Shown here piece by piece: positions 53,001 through 61,422 of a stretch of 64,000 bases of DNA. Position numbers and translations under genes: made by a program. Origin of the DNA: Pseudomonas sp. TMP9 (GTDB lineage: Bacteria; Pseudomonadota; Gammaproteobacteria; Pseudomonadales; Pseudomonadaceae); assembly GCF_037943105.1 (NCBI RefSeq), contig NZ_CP149803.1, forward strand, positions 682,001 through 746,000, given 5' to 3'. Positions within the stretch are counted from its first letter, which is position 1; each line of letters starts with the position of its first letter. The notes under the pieces were generated by a model, which did no database searches, had not been told where the DNA came from, and was given only the letters and a program-made list of their open reading frames with translations.

Positions 53001-53943
53001 AACCCTGATCGAGTTAGACAGTTACGCGGAGCTGCAGCGCGAAATCTTCGGCCCTGTGCTGCATGTTGTGCGCTACGCCCGTGCCGATCTTGCCAAGCTG
53101 CTGCAACAGATCAACGACAGCGGTTATGGCCTGACCTTGGGTGTGCACACCCGTATCGATGAAACCATCGCCCAGGTGATCAACAGCGCCAAGGTCGGCA
53201 ACCTCTACGTCAACCGCAATATGGTCGGCGCCGTAGTCGGCGTGCAGCCATTCGGCGGTGAAGGCTTATCGGGTACTGGCCCGAAAGCCGGTGGTCCGCT
53301 GTACATGTACCGCTTACTGGCCACCCGGCCACGGGATGCGGTGGCCAAGCAGTTGCAGCAGGAAGAGGGTGAGATCCAGCGTCCGGCGGCGCAGGCCGCG
53401 GTGATTCAGGCGCTGCAGGACTGGGCGGTTGAGCATGAGCCGAGCTTGCCAGCCTTGACCATGCAGTATGTTGAGCTGGCGCAAAGCGGCACCGTGCAGC
53501 TGTTAGCGGGCCCGACCGGTGAGCGCAACAGCTACAGCCTGCTGCCGCGCGAGCACGTGTTGTGTTTAGCCGACGACCGCAGCGATTTGCTGGTACAACT
53601 GGCAGCCGTTTTGGCCGTGGGTTGCCAAGTGCTGTGGCAGGAGAGTGAGCTGAGCCAAGCGTTGTTTGCGGCATTGCCCACGCTGGTGCAGCAGCGCATT
53701 ACCCTGCTTGGCCAGTGGAGCAGCAGTGAAACCGCTTTCGATACCATCTTGCACCACGGTGACTCTGATCAGTTGCGTGAAGTCAGCCAGTTGGCGGCTA
53801 AGCGTGCTGGCGCGATCATCGGTGTGCATGGCTTGAATAAAGGTGAGACTGACATCCCACTGGAGCGCCTGCTGATCGAGCACGCGTTGAGCATCAACAC
53901 CGCAGCGGCGGGCGGTAACGCCAGCTTGATGACCATTGGTTAA
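50002..53943 (+). CDS. putA: PutA, proline dehydrogenase / P5C dehydrogenase / regulator
   Basis: Oxidises proline to P5C with FAD and then to glutamate with NAD. 1313 residues, the trifunctional size. Domains in order: ribbon-helix-helix DNA-binding (about 1-47, TTTLGVKLDDATRDRLKQAA), PRODH barrel (about 230-570, with GPGISIKLSALHPRYS and RLVKGAYWDSEI), P5C dehydrogenase (about 650-1120, catalytic Cys in GQRCSALR, nucleotide loop GVMFTGSTEVAG) and a C-terminal ALDH-like domain. It links to arginine/proline breakdown to glutamate. No putP beside it. Confidence 0.97.
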   Translation: MATTTLGVKLDDATRDRLKQAAQSIDRTPHWLIKQAIFNYLEQVEGGLTPAEHSGLAAVAGEEAVETLTEQGLQVFLDFAESILPQSVLRAAITGAYRRPETEAVPMLLEQARLPKDMAEASNTLAMSIAEKLRSQKNASGRQGLVQGLLQEFSLSSQEGVALMCLAEALLRIPDKGTRDALIRDKISNGNWSQHLGNSPSMFVNAASWGLLITGKLVSTHNEAGMVTSLNRIIGKGGEPLIRKGVDMSMRLMGEQFVTGETIAEALANATKMEGRGFRYSYDMLGEAALTDADAKRYLASYEQAIHAIGKASHGRGIYEGPGISIKLSALHPRYSRAQHERVMDELYPILLNLTKLAKQYDIGLNIDAEEADRLELSLDLLERLCFDPALTGWNGIGFVIQAYQKRCPYVIDYVIDLAKRSRHRLMIRLVKGAYWDSEIKRAQVEGLEGYPVFTRKPYTDISYIACARKLLAVPEAVYPQFATHNAHSLSAIYQLAGQNYYPGQYEFQCLHGMGEPLYEQVVGKIADGKLNRPCRIYAPVGSHETLLAYLVRRLLENGANTSFVNRIADHSISIKELVLDPVQQIEQMAADEGGLGLPHPRIGLPHALYGAARKNSEGIDLANEHRLGSLSSALLSSTNNAYKAMPLLGCDTPELGEAQPVRNPADHRDIVGHVHEASAQDVHNAVLCAVSSGQIWQSTLPGERAAVLDRAADQMEAETQQLMGLLVRESGKTFANAIAEVREAVDFLRYYAAQARNHFSNDSHRPLGPVVCISPWNFPLAIFSGQVAAALAAGNTVLAKPAEQTPLIAAQAVRILLEAGVPAGAVQLLPGTGETVGAGLIGNERVRGVMFTGSTEVAGIIQRNLAGRLDAQGRTIPLIAETGGLNSMIVDSSALTEQVVVDVVASAFDSAGQRCSALRVLCVQDDVADRVISMLKGAMAEYSLGNPERLSTDIGPVIDAEAKDNIDQHIAKMREKGRTIFQAARSTGDDLSRGTFVTPTLIELDSYAELQREIFGPVLHVVRYARADLAKLLQQINDSGYGLTLGVHTRIDETIAQVINSAKVGNLYVNRNMVGAVVGVQPFGGEGLSGTGPKAGGPLYMYRLLATRPRDAVAKQLQQEEGEIQRPAAQAAVIQALQDWAVEHEPSLPALTMQYVELAQSGTVQLLAGPTGERNSYSLLPREHVLCLADDRSDLLVQLAAVLAVGCQVLWQESELSQALFAALPTLVQQRITLLGQWSSSETAFDTILHHGDSDQLREVSQLAAKRAGAIIGVHGLNKGETDIPLERLLIEHALSINTAAAGGNASLMTIG

Positions 53944-53958
53944 ACCGCTGCCGTTGTC

Positions 53959-53983
53959 AGCGGCGCAGCTGTTGTGCGCCGCT
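53959..53983 (+). terminator. Hairpin after putA
   Basis: AGCGGCGCA-GCTGTTG-TGCGCCGCT, a perfect 9-bp stem 16 bases beyond the stop. No T run. Confidence 0.55.
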
Positions 53984-54335
53984 TACCGCACTGAGCATGA
54001 AACCTGGCAGGTTCGCCTGTCGGGGCAGTACGCACTACCGGCTTACCGCCACTCCCAGGTACTTTGCCCAAGCACCTGATGCTGCACGCGGCGCTTGCCG
54101 TAGCGCAGCACCCTTCGTACACCCGGTAACGGGGGCTACCCGCCCGTACGAGGCGTTTCTTCCCCCTCTGGCATTTCGATGCGATGCACCGGCCGACCCG
54201 GCGGGTGCTGGAGCGGCGCTACCCGCGCCGCTCCAATCGATCGCCTGCCGGCTACTAAATTGCAGTTCCCCCCCCTCTCATGTGCCGACTGCAGGTGGAT
54301 GCTTTTCACCCAGCGTTAGCACTCGGCCGCTCAGG
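53984..54335. other. Intergenic stretch after putA with no supported gene
   Basis: 352 bases between the putA hairpin and the minus-strand permease. A plus-strand open frame beginning at 53997 runs to 54374, but it is Pro/Ala/Arg-rich, has no ribosome site and no recognisable family, and overlaps the permease end. I see no tRNA, repeat or terminator in it. Confidence 0.4.
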
Positions 54336-55103
54336 TTAGGCGCGCACCCAGCGCTGTCGGGTCCAGCCGCTTAGGGCATCAACGCCGAACACCAAAATCA
54401 GCATCGCCAGGATCACCGTGCTGGCCTGGGCTTCTTGGAACAAGCTTAAGCTGACGTAAAGCATCTGGCCCAAACCGCCGGCCCCGACGAAGCCGAGCAC
54501 GCTGGCCATGCGGATATTGTTTTCCCAGCGGTACAGGCAGTAGGCCAACAGCTGTGGCCACAGGTTAGGCAGGGTGCCGTAGCAGAACGCTGCGACCTGG
54601 CCACCGCCTTGTAAGCGAATCGCTTCGGCAGGCTCGTTTGGGGTGTTTTCCAGCGCTTCGGCAAATAGCCGGCCGAGTACGCCGGCGGTGTGCAGGGCCA
54701 GTGCCAAGGTGCCGGCATTCGGGCCGAGCCCAGCTGCCAGCACCATCAACGCCGCCCACACTAACTCGGGAATTGCCCGCAGGGCATTTAGCAGCAAACG
54801 GGCTGCGCTCTGCAGCGGCCAGCCGAAGCGCCCTGCAGCGGGCAAGGCCAGCAGCAAGGCAACTGCGGCCGCCAGCAAAGTGCCGATGGCCGACATGGCC
54901 AAGGTCTCCAGCGCGCCACGGCTGATGACTGCAAGGTGCTCCGCGCTCAGGTCTGGGTTGAGAAAACGCCGCACGTAGCTGGCCATCTGCGCCAAGCTGT
55001 CGCCACCGATCAGCGTGCCCAAGTCGATGCCCAGATAAACAAACGAGGCGATTATGGCGGCGCCAATGCCGAGCAACAGCGCCAAGTTAACCAGCCGATT
55101 CAT
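54336..55103 (-). CDS. PhnE-type ABC permease, second copy
   Basis: 255-residue inner-membrane permease of the phosphonate-type family, about six hydrophobic segments, with the docking motif around LFAEALENTPNEPAEAIRLQGG and YCLYRWENNIRMASVLGFVGAGGLG. Overlaps the upstream permease by 4 bases. Together the two form a heterodimer. Last gene of the PhnDCEE-like operon; see the binding protein for the likely ligand. Confidence 0.87.
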   Translation of the reverse strand: MNRLVNLALLLGIGAAIIASFVYLGIDLGTLIGGDSLAQMASYVRRFLNPDLSAEHLAVISRGALETLAMSAIGTLLAAAVALLLALPAAGRFGWPLQSAARLLLNALRAIPELVWAALMVLAAGLGPNAGTLALALHTAGVLGRLFAEALENTPNEPAEAIRLQGGGQVAAFCYGTLPNLWPQLLAYCLYRWENNIRMASVLGFVGAGGLGQMLYVSLSLFQEAQASTVILAMLILVFGVDALSGWTRQRWVRA

Positions 55104-55927
55104 GCCAACCGCCGGCGCAATACGCGGCTGAGCTGATCGGCCAGCAGCACCAGTAACAGGAAGGTCAGCAGCATGCTGGCCACCTCACCGCCGGCAAACA
55201 TGCGCAGCGACAGGTCGATCTGCTGGCCGAGGCCGCCGGCGCCGACGAAACCCATCACCACCGAGGCGCGGATCGCACATTCCCAGCGATACACCGTGTA
55301 GGAGGTCAGTTCCGCCGCCGCATTCGGCAGGATGCCGTAGACAAACGCCGCTAAGCGGCCGCTGCCGGACTGCAGCAGGGCATGCATGGGGCGTTGATCG
55401 ACCGATTCGTAAATTTCCGCATAGACCTTGCCGAGCATGCCGCTGTAGGTGATAGCGATGGCCAGCACACCGGCGCTAGGACCAAGGCCGACGGCGCGGA
55501 CGAACAACAAGGCCCAAACGATTTCCGGCACGCTGCGCAGAAAAATCAGCACGCCGCGCACCGGCCAGCGCAGCAGTTGCCCCCGCGCACTTGGCCGCCC
55601 CGCGCGCGAGGCTGCTGACAGCGACAGCGCGCGGCTGGCGAGCAAACTGGCTGGGATCGCCAACAGCAACGCCAGCGCCATGCCGGCGGTGGCAATGGCC
55701 AGCGTTTGCAGGGTGGCCTGCAGCAACAGATCAAGAAATTCGGCCTCATGCGCCGGTGGCCAGAAGGCGGCGACGAAACGGCCCATTTCACTCTTGCTGT
55801 CGGCTTGCAGCAGCACGCTGAGGTCCAGCTCGCTGAGCTGAATGCCCGGCCATAGTAGCGCCAGGGCTAATAGGCTCAGCAGCAGTCGCGGCAGGGCAGC
55901 AGGGTCACGCGGGGTGCGGCTTAACAT
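55100..55927 (-). CDS. PhnE-type ABC permease, first copy
   Basis: 275 residues, the same family and plan as the next gene: hydrophobic segments, FLRSVPEIVWALLFV, YSGMLGKVYAEIYESVDQ and VYRWECAIRASVVMGFVGAGGLG. Overlaps the ATPase gene by 7 bases, which implies translational coupling. Confidence 0.87.
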   Translation of the reverse strand: MLSRTPRDPAALPRLLLSLLALALLWPGIQLSELDLSVLLQADSKSEMGRFVAAFWPPAHEAEFLDLLLQATLQTLAIATAGMALALLLAIPASLLASRALSLSAASRAGRPSARGQLLRWPVRGVLIFLRSVPEIVWALLFVRAVGLGPSAGVLAIAITYSGMLGKVYAEIYESVDQRPMHALLQSGSGRLAAFVYGILPNAAAELTSYTVYRWECAIRASVVMGFVGAGGLGQQIDLSLRMFAGGEVASMLLTFLLLVLLADQLSRVLRRRLA

Positions 55928-56718
55928 CGGGGTATCTGCAGGCGCAGGCTTGCCTCAGGGGCGAATGGTGAGAGCAGCTGGGCGTTGGCATACAGGGCGT
56001 CAAGCTGCGCCTGGTCAACCTCGCTGGCCGGGCGGTCGAACAGTATCTGCCCATCACGCAAGCCAATAATGCGCGGGAAATGCGCCAGCGCCAGCTCCAC
56101 CGCATGCAGGCTGGCAACCAAGGTCACGCCACCGGCGCGGGCATGCCGACAGAGTACGTTGAGGGTGTGCGCGGCCAACACCGGGTCCATGGCTGACACT
56201 GGCTCATCAGCCAGCAGCACCTCGGGGGCTTGGTACAGCGCGCGGGCAATGCCGACGCGCTGCAACTGACCGCCGGAGAGCTGTTGGCATTGGGCGAACA
56301 GCTTGTCGGCCAAGTCCAGTTTGGCTAACTCACGCTGCGCGCCGGGAATATCCAACGGGTGCAGCAGGCTTAGCAGGCTTTTAAGCACGCTCCACTGGCC
56401 GAGTTTGCCGGCCAGTACTGCCGTCACCACGCGTTGCCGGGGGGGCAATGGCGGTGTTTGCTGGACCAAGCCGATACGCGCCCGCAAGCGCTGGCGTTGC
56501 CGGCCAGAGAGCTGCCAAGGTTGTTCGCCGAGCACATGCAGCTCGCCGCTGCTGGGTTGCAGGGCGGTGGCCAGGAGGTTGAGCAAGCTCGATTTTCCGG
56601 CCCCGGAGGGACCGATGATCGCCACCTGCTCGCCGGGCGCAATGTGCAGATCAACAGTGCGCAGGGCGTTAACGCCGTTACCGTGCTGCAGCGTCGCCTG
56701 AGTCAGGCGTAGGCTCAT
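55921..56718 (-). CDS. PhnC-type ABC transporter ATPase
   Basis: 265 residues with Walker A GPSGAGKSS at 36-44, signature LSGGQLQRVGIARAL, Walker B VLLADEPVSAMDPVL and switch His in LVASLHAVELAL, all typical of PhnC-like ATPases. Overlaps the binding-protein gene by 4 bases and the permease by 7. It energises the importer discussed under the binding protein. Confidence 0.9.
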   Translation of the reverse strand: MSLRLTQATLQHGNGVNALRTVDLHIAPGEQVAIIGPSGAGKSSLLNLLATALQPSSGELHVLGEQPWQLSGRQRQRLRARIGLVQQTPPLPPRQRVVTAVLAGKLGQWSVLKSLLSLLHPLDIPGAQRELAKLDLADKLFAQCQQLSGGQLQRVGIARALYQAPEVLLADEPVSAMDPVLAAHTLNVLCRHARAGGVTLVASLHAVELALAHFPRIIGLRDGQILFDRPASEVDQAQLDALYANAQLLSPFAPEASLRLQIPRC

Positions 56719-57557
56719 TTCAGCAGGTCGGCAGCGCGGGCAGCGTCCTCGATGCCTTGGTAGTTTTCGGGCTTGGTTTCAATAAAGCGGCTAGCGGCCT
56801 GCAGGTCGAGAATCGCTTTGTGCTCGGGGTTCGCCGGGTCGAGGGCGAGGAAGGCTGCTTTAATTTTTGCAACCAGCACCGGGTCAAGTGTGCCGCGTAC
56901 GGTCCAGTTGTAATCGAAGTAAGTCGGCGTGGTGGCGAACACCTTGACCTTATTGGTATCGACTTTACCGCTGGCGACCAGCTTGTCCCAGACGCTGGCA
57001 TTGAGCACGCCTGCATCAACCTTACCAGCTTGCACCCACGCCGCGGTGGCATCATGTGCGCCAGAGTAACCGAGGCGGCTGAAGTAGCTTTCTGGCTGGA
57101 TGCCATCTTGCAGCATGAAATAACGCGGCATCAGGCTGCCAGACGTCGACGACACCGAACCGAAGGCGAAGGACTTGCCCTTGAGGTCGGCCAGTGAGGC
57201 CACATCGGGGTCGGCGGTGATGAATTTACTGGTGAACTTTGCATCCTGCTCGCGCTGCACCAGCGGGATGGCATTGCCCGTTTTCTGCCGTAACTGAACG
57301 AAGGTGAAACCGCCCAGCCAGGCTAGGTCCAGCCGATCGGTGGCCAGCGCTTCGACCACAGCGGGGTAGTCGGCCACCGGGGTGAACTGCACGGGCATGC
57401 CCAGTTGCTGTTCCAGGTAGGCACCCAGCGGTGCGAATTTACGCAGCAGTTCGGTCGGCGCTTCGTCTGGGATGGCACTGACACGTAGGGTTTCGGCAGC
57501 GTGGGTCAGGCTGGCGGACAGGCACAGGGCGGCAAGCGCCAAGGAGCGTTTAAGCAT
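56715..57557 (-). CDS. PhnD-type periplasmic binding protein, probable selenium oxyanion importer
   Basis: 280 residues from ATG 57557, with signal peptide MLKRSLALAALCLSASLTHA. PhnD-like fold: LRVSAIPDEAPTELLRKFAPL, VEALATDRLDLAWLGGFTFVQ, LKGKSFAFGSVSSTSGSLMPRYFM. Relatives transport phosphonate, phosphite or phosphate, but a PhnD-related family next to selD is annotated as putative selenate binding (recalled as TIGR04553, not checked). Here it is divergent from selD, which favours a selenium oxyanion. No phosphonate catabolic gene is near. Confidence 0.82.
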   Translation of the reverse strand: MLKRSLALAALCLSASLTHAAETLRVSAIPDEAPTELLRKFAPLGAYLEQQLGMPVQFTPVADYPAVVEALATDRLDLAWLGGFTFVQLRQKTGNAIPLVQREQDAKFTSKFITADPDVASLADLKGKSFAFGSVSSTSGSLMPRYFMLQDGIQPESYFSRLGYSGAHDATAAWVQAGKVDAGVLNASVWDKLVASGKVDTNKVKVFATTPTYFDYNWTVRGTLDPVLVAKIKAAFLALDPANPEHKAILDLQAASRFIETKPENYQGIEDAARAADLLK

Positions 57558-57649
57558 GAAAATTCCCCGGTTCAATAGCGGAAAAGGTTCGAAGTAACAG
57601 CGCAGCAACGGGGCTGACTGGATGTCGTCAAGGCTATCGACGTGGCGCG

Positions 57650-57690
57650 ATTATAGGGAGCGCGGCGGCAAAGGCTAGTTTTGCTAGAAT
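57650..57690. promoter_or_regulatory. Back-to-back promoters between the transporter and selD
   Basis: On the minus strand a perfect TATAAT (57655 down to 57650) points to the transporter; on the plus strand an extended -10 TGC-TAGAAT (57682-57690) points to selD. The minus-strand -35 region would overlap the plus -10. No -35 hexamers are convincing. Confidence 0.4.
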
Positions 57691-57726
57691 CCTCGCCTGT
57701 TTTTTGATTTGCCGAGAGCCTTACCG

Positions 57727-58761
57727 ATGAGCGAGCCTATCCGTCTGACCCAGTACAGCCACGGCGCAGGCTGTGGCTGCAAGATTTCCCCCAAGGTGTT
57801 GGACGTGATTCTCGCCGGCAGCGGCGCACAACACCTCGACCCCAAGTTGTGGGTCGGCAACGCCTCACGTGACGATGCGGCGGTGTATGCCATTGACGAC
57901 GAGCGCGGCGTGGTTTCGACGACCGACTTCTTTATGCCCATCGTTGATGACCCTTATGACTTTGGCCGCATCGCCGCCACCAACGCCATCAGTGATATCT
58001 ACGCCATGGGCGGCGACCCGCTGATGGCCATCGCTATCCTCGGCTGGCCGGTTAACCTGCTGGCGCCGGAAGTGGCCCGTGAAGTGATTCGCGGCGGCCG
58101 CGCAGTGTGTGATGAAGCCGGTATTCCATTGGCCGGTGGCCACTCTATCGATGCGCCCGAGCCGATCTTCGGGTTGGCCGTCACCGGCGTGGTGAATAAA
58201 CGCCACATGAAGCGCAACGACACGGGCACCGCCGGCTGCCGGCTATACCTAAGCAAGCCGCTGGGCATCGGCATTCTCACCACGGCTGAGAAAAAAGCCC
58301 TGCTGCGCCCCGAGGATGTTGGCTTGGCCTGCAAGTGGATGTGCACCCTAAACAAGCCCGGTAGCCATTTCGGCAAGCTCGCGGGTGTGACCGCGATGAC
58401 CGATGTCACCGGCTTTGGTCTGCTCGGCCACTTGGTGGAAATGGCCGACGGCGCCGGGCTCACTGCGCAGCTCGAGTACGCTGCCGTACCGCGCCTGCCA
58501 GGGGTGGACTACTACCTGACGCAAGGCTGCGTACCCGGTGGCACGTTGCGCAATTTTGACAGTTACGGCGAGAAAATCGCGCCCATCAGCGAGGCGCAGC
58601 GCGACCTGCTCTGCGACCCGCAAACCAGCGGCGGCTTATTGGTGGCGGTTACTCCGCAAGGTGAGGCCGAGTTCCTGGCGGTCGCCGCCGAGTTGGGTTT
58701 GCACTTGGCGCCCATTGGTCAGCTGGTTGCGCGACAAACCTTTGCGGTTGAGGTGCTTTGA
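57727..58761 (+). CDS. selD: SelD, selenophosphate synthase (Cys form)
   Basis: Makes selenophosphate from selenide and ATP, the selenium donor for tRNA and selenoproteins. 344 residues from ATG 57727. N-terminal [11 protein letters not shown] with Cys16 as the active residue (no UGA/Sec) and Lys19. Mg/ATP motifs: [22 protein letters not shown] and [14 protein letters not shown]. Its TGA overlaps the selU ATG. Confidence 0.97.
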   Translation: MSEPIRLTQYSHGAGCGCKISPKVLDVILAGSGAQHLDPKLWVGNASRDDAAVYAIDDERGVVSTTDFFMPIVDDPYDFGRIAATNAISDIYAMGGDPLMAIAILGWPVNLLAPEVAREVIRGGRAVCDEAGIPLAGGHSIDAPEPIFGLAVTGVVNKRHMKRNDTGTAGCRLYLSKPLGIGILTTAEKKALLRPEDVGLACKWMCTLNKPGSHFGKLAGVTAMTDVTGFGLLGHLVEMADGAGLTAQLEYAAVPRLPGVDYYLTQGCVPGGTLRNFDSYGEKIAPISEAQRDLLCDPQTSGGLLVAVTPQGEAEFLAVAAELGLHLAPIGQLVARQTFAVEVL

Positions 58762-59861
58762 TGCGCGGCAACAGCAGTGATTACCGCGATATTTTTCTTA
58801 ATGATCGGCCGATGATGGATGCCCGCGCCCCGGTAGAGTTTGCCAAAGGCGCCTTCCCGGGCGTACTCAACCTGCCGTTAATGAACGACGTAGAGCGGCA
58901 AAAAGTCGGCACCTGCTACAAACAAAACGGCCAAGATGCCGCCATCGCGCAGGGTCAGCAGCTGGTCAGTGGCGCGGTTAAAGATGCGCGCGTCGCGGCG
59001 TGGCGGGCTTTCGCTCAGGCCAACCCCGAGGGTTATCTGTACTGCTTTCGCGGCGGCTTACGCTCGCAGATCACCCAGCAGTGGCTCAAGGAGGCGGGTA
59101 TCGACTACCCACGGGTGCTGGGTGGGTATAAGGCAATGCGCAGCTTTTTGCTGGAAACCACCCAGCAAGCTGTTACTGAGTGCGCGTTTGTTATCGTCGG
59201 CGGCATGACCGGCACGGGTAAAACTGAAGTGATCAGCCAGTTGAGCAACAGCCTTGATCTGGAAGGCCACGCCAACCACCGTGGCTCCAGCTTTGGCAAA
59301 CGGGCCACCGTTCAGCCCGGGCAAATCGATTTTGAGAACCGCCTGGCCATCGACATCCTGAAGCAGCGCGCGGCCGGCACTCAGCAGTTTGTGCTGGAAG
59401 ATGAAAGCCGTTTGGTTGGCATCTGCTCACTGCCGCTGGAGCTGTATAAGGGCATGCAGGATTACCCGCTGGTGTGGCTGGAAGACAGCTTCGAGGGGCG
59501 CGTTGAGCGCATCCTCAGTGATTATGTGACCCACCTGTGCGCCGAATTTATCAGCGTGCACGGCGCCGAGAATGGCGTACTTTTATTTGCTGAACGCTTG
59601 CTGCAAAGCTTGGGCAATATCCAAAAGCGCTTAGGTGGTGAGCGTTACCAGCGCTTGTTAGCGAGCATGCAGGCGGCGTTAGCTGAGCAGCAGCGCAGCG
59701 GTCAAGTTGACCTGCACCGTGGCTGGATCGAAGGGTTGCTGCGTGAATATTACGACCCGATGTACGACTTTCAGCGTGAAAACAAACGCCCACGCATCGA
59801 GTTTGCCGGTGAGCAGGCGGCGGTGGTTGCCTACCTAAAAGAGCGACAAGCCAAGCGCTAA
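58761..59861 (+). CDS. selU: SelU/MnmH, tRNA 2-selenouridine synthase
   Basis: Replaces sulfur by selenium at wobble U34 of tRNAs, using selenophosphate from SelD. 366 residues. N-terminal rhodanese domain with the catalytic Cys95 in YCFRGGLRS, and a P-loop domain with GGMTGTGKT at 147-155. ATG 58761 overlaps the selD stop; TTG 58758 is an alternative. No selA, selB or selC is in the window, so use in tRNA alone is possible. Confidence 0.95.
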   Translation: MRGNSSDYRDIFLNDRPMMDARAPVEFAKGAFPGVLNLPLMNDVERQKVGTCYKQNGQDAAIAQGQQLVSGAVKDARVAAWRAFAQANPEGYLYCFRGGLRSQITQQWLKEAGIDYPRVLGGYKAMRSFLLETTQQAVTECAFVIVGGMTGTGKTEVISQLSNSLDLEGHANHRGSSFGKRATVQPGQIDFENRLAIDILKQRAAGTQQFVLEDESRLVGICSLPLELYKGMQDYPLVWLEDSFEGRVERILSDYVTHLCAEFISVHGAENGVLLFAERLLQSLGNIQKRLGGERYQRLLASMQAALAEQQRSGQVDLHRGWIEGLLREYYDPMYDFQRENKRPRIEFAGEQAAVVAYLKERQAKR

Positions 59862-59900
59862 ACTGGCGCGCAGAATGCGCTGTGTGCCGTTTAGTGGGCG

Positions 59901-60206
59901 TTAAATACGTGCGTTAAGGGCCGCAATAAACGCTGAGATATTTTGTTCATGGCGTTTGTAGTACGTCCACGGGCCAATGCGCTGGGACGTCACCAACTGC
60001 GCGCGCTGCAGCGCCGACAAGTACAGCGAAACGGTGGACTGCGACAAACCTACGCGCTTCTGAATGATGCTGACACACACACCAACATCTTCAGGGTCGA
60101 TCTCTTGCTCGGGGAAATGCGTTCGCGGGTCTTTCAACCAATTCAAGATCGCCAAGCGGGTGGGGTTGTCCAGGGCCTTAAGTGCTTCGCTGACGTCTAT
60201 GTTCAT
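59901..60206 (-). CDS. ArsR-family transcriptional regulator
   Basis: 101-residue winged-helix protein: ALDNPTRLAILNWL, then the recognition helix GLSQSTVSLYLSALQRAQLV and the wing SQRIGPWTYYKRHE. One Cys (GVCVS) near helix 3; it lacks the classical CxC arsenic motif, so its signal is probably an electrophile or redox cue, not arsenite. It lies downstream of the flavin reductase gene on the same strand with a 94-base gap that holds a hairpin and a candidate operator. Confidence 0.9.
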   Translation of the reverse strand: MNIDVSEALKALDNPTRLAILNWLKDPRTHFPEQEIDPEDVGVCVSIIQKRVGLSQSTVSLYLSALQRAQLVTSQRIGPWTYYKRHEQNISAFIAALNARI

Positions 60207-60226
60207 AACTTCCGATACCTAGTTTT

Positions 60227-60248
60227 CTCGATATTACAATTTATCGAG
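60227..60248. promoter_or_regulatory. Candidate ArsR operator before the regulator gene
   Basis: CTCGATA (60227-60233) and TATCGAG (60242-60248), a perfect 7-bp inverted repeat with an 8-base AT-rich spacer, 21 bases before the arsR-type ATG. A half-site CTCGATA recurs at 61432-61438, just upstream of the flavin reductase. Confidence 0.5.
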
Positions 60249-60256
60249 TTTAAACA

Positions 60257-60287
60257 CACGGTGCCGGCGTTAAGGCCGAACACCGTG
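60257..60287 (-). terminator. Hairpin after the flavin reductase gene
   Basis: CACGGTG (60257-60263 complement) pairs with its inverse at 60281-60287, with CGGC/GCCG continuing inside. On the minus strand it follows the reductase stop and is followed by TGTGTTT. Confidence 0.5.
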
Positions 60288-60300
60288 CGTGGGCGATCGG

Positions 60301-61422
60301 TTATTCGTAGGTTGGGTAGTCGGTGTAACCTTTGGCCGTGCCGCCGTACATGCTGCTGGGGTCGGCAAGGTTCAGCGGCCAATTATTGGCAATCCGTGCT
60401 GGCAAATCAGGGTTGGCAATAAATGGCCGACCGAATGCAACCAAGTCGCCCCAGCCGGCCTCAATCACGCGAATCCCCCGCTCGGCGGTGTATTTGCCCG
60501 CGTAAATAATTTTACCGCTGAAGGCTGACCGTACGGCGCTGCGAAAGCTGTCCGGCAGTTCCAGTGCGCTGTCCCAGTCGGCTTCTGCAATCGAGAGGTA
60601 GGCAATGCCGATTTCTTGCAGCACCTTGACGGCCTCGAGGTAGGTTTCGTGCGGGTTTTCTTCCACCAGACCGAGATAAACGCGGTCTTCGTCGGTGCTG
60701 GCAAACAGCGGTGCAAAACGTACACCCAGGCGCTCTTTACCCACCACCTCGGCCACCGCCGTAGTCACTTCGCGCAGAAAACGCAGACGGTTTTGCAGGG
60801 AGCCGCCGTATTCATCCTCACGGTGGTTGCTGTGGGCTGAAATAAACTGGTTCACCAAATAACCATTAGCGCAGTGAATTTCAACCCCGTCGAAGCCCGC
60901 CGCAAGCGCATTGCGCGCCGCTTGGGCATACAGTTGCACAATGTCTTTGACCTCCGCGGTGCTCAGCGCGCGCGGCGCTGAAGGTGCAGCCAAGGCACCC
61001 GCGCCTGGGCCGGTTTCGATAAACACGCTGACGTTGTCGGCGGCAATTGCAGACGGCGCTACCGGCGCACCGCCGTCCGGTTGCAATGAGGTGTGAGAAA
61101 CCCGGCCTACGTGCCACAGCTGAGCGAAAATCACCCCGCCTTGTGCATGCACAGCGTCGGTCATAGTGCGCCAACCTTCGATTTGCTCAGGGCTGTGGAT
61201 GCCCGGTGTCCATGCATAGCCTTGGCCACGCGGCTCGATCTGCGTGCCCTCGGTGACCATAAAGCCGGCACCGGCACGTTGTTGGTAGTAGGTGGCCATC
61301 AAGTTATTGGCGATATTGCCAGGCTGCGAACTGCGCGAGCGGGTCAGCGGCGGCAACACGATACGGCTTTTAAGGCGGTAGGGGCCCAGCTCAGTGGTGT
61401 GAAACAGAACAGAATCTTTCAT
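60301..61422 (-). CDS. Old Yellow Enzyme family ene-reductase (NemA-like)
   Basis: FMN-dependent NAD(P)H oxidoreductase that reduces activated C=C and nitro compounds. 373 residues from ATG 61422. Seen: LPPLTRSRSSQPGNIAN, FMVTEGTQIEPRGQGY, the substrate-binding GFDGVEIHCANGYLVNQF (His and Asn), FAPLFASTDEDRVYLGLVEE, and FMN-binding C terminus LVAFGRPFIANPDLPARI. The Shine-Dalgarno overlaps the CTCGATA half-site. Probably controlled by the downstream ArsR protein, as inferred from the shared site. Confidence 0.92.
   Translation of the reverse strand: MKDSVLFHTTELGPYRLKSRIVLPPLTRSRSSQPGNIANNLMATYYQQRAGAGFMVTEGTQIEPRGQGYAWTPGIHSPEQIEGWRTMTDAVHAQGGVIFAQLWHVGRVSHTSLQPDGGAPVAPSAIAADNVSVFIETGPGAGALAAPSAPRALSTAEVKDIVQLYAQAARNALAAGFDGVEIHCANGYLVNQFISAHSNHREDEYGGSLQNRLRFLREVTTAVAEVVGKERLGVRFAPLFASTDEDRVYLGLVEENPHETYLEAVKVLQEIGIAYLSIAEADWDSALELPDSFRSAVRSAFSGKIIYAGKYTAERGIRVIEAGWGDLVAFGRPFIANPDLPARIANNWPLNLADPSSMYGGTAKGYTDYPTYE

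Noticed and set aside
53997..54374. Plus-strand open frame of 125 residues after putA
   Set aside because: Pro/Ala/Arg-rich, no ribosome site, overlaps the permease gene end; kept only as a described gap.
54336..57557. Naming the PhnDCEE-like genes as a phosphonate transporter
   Set aside because: There are no phosphonate catabolic genes nearby and the operon faces selD, so a phosphonate role is less likely than selenium transport.
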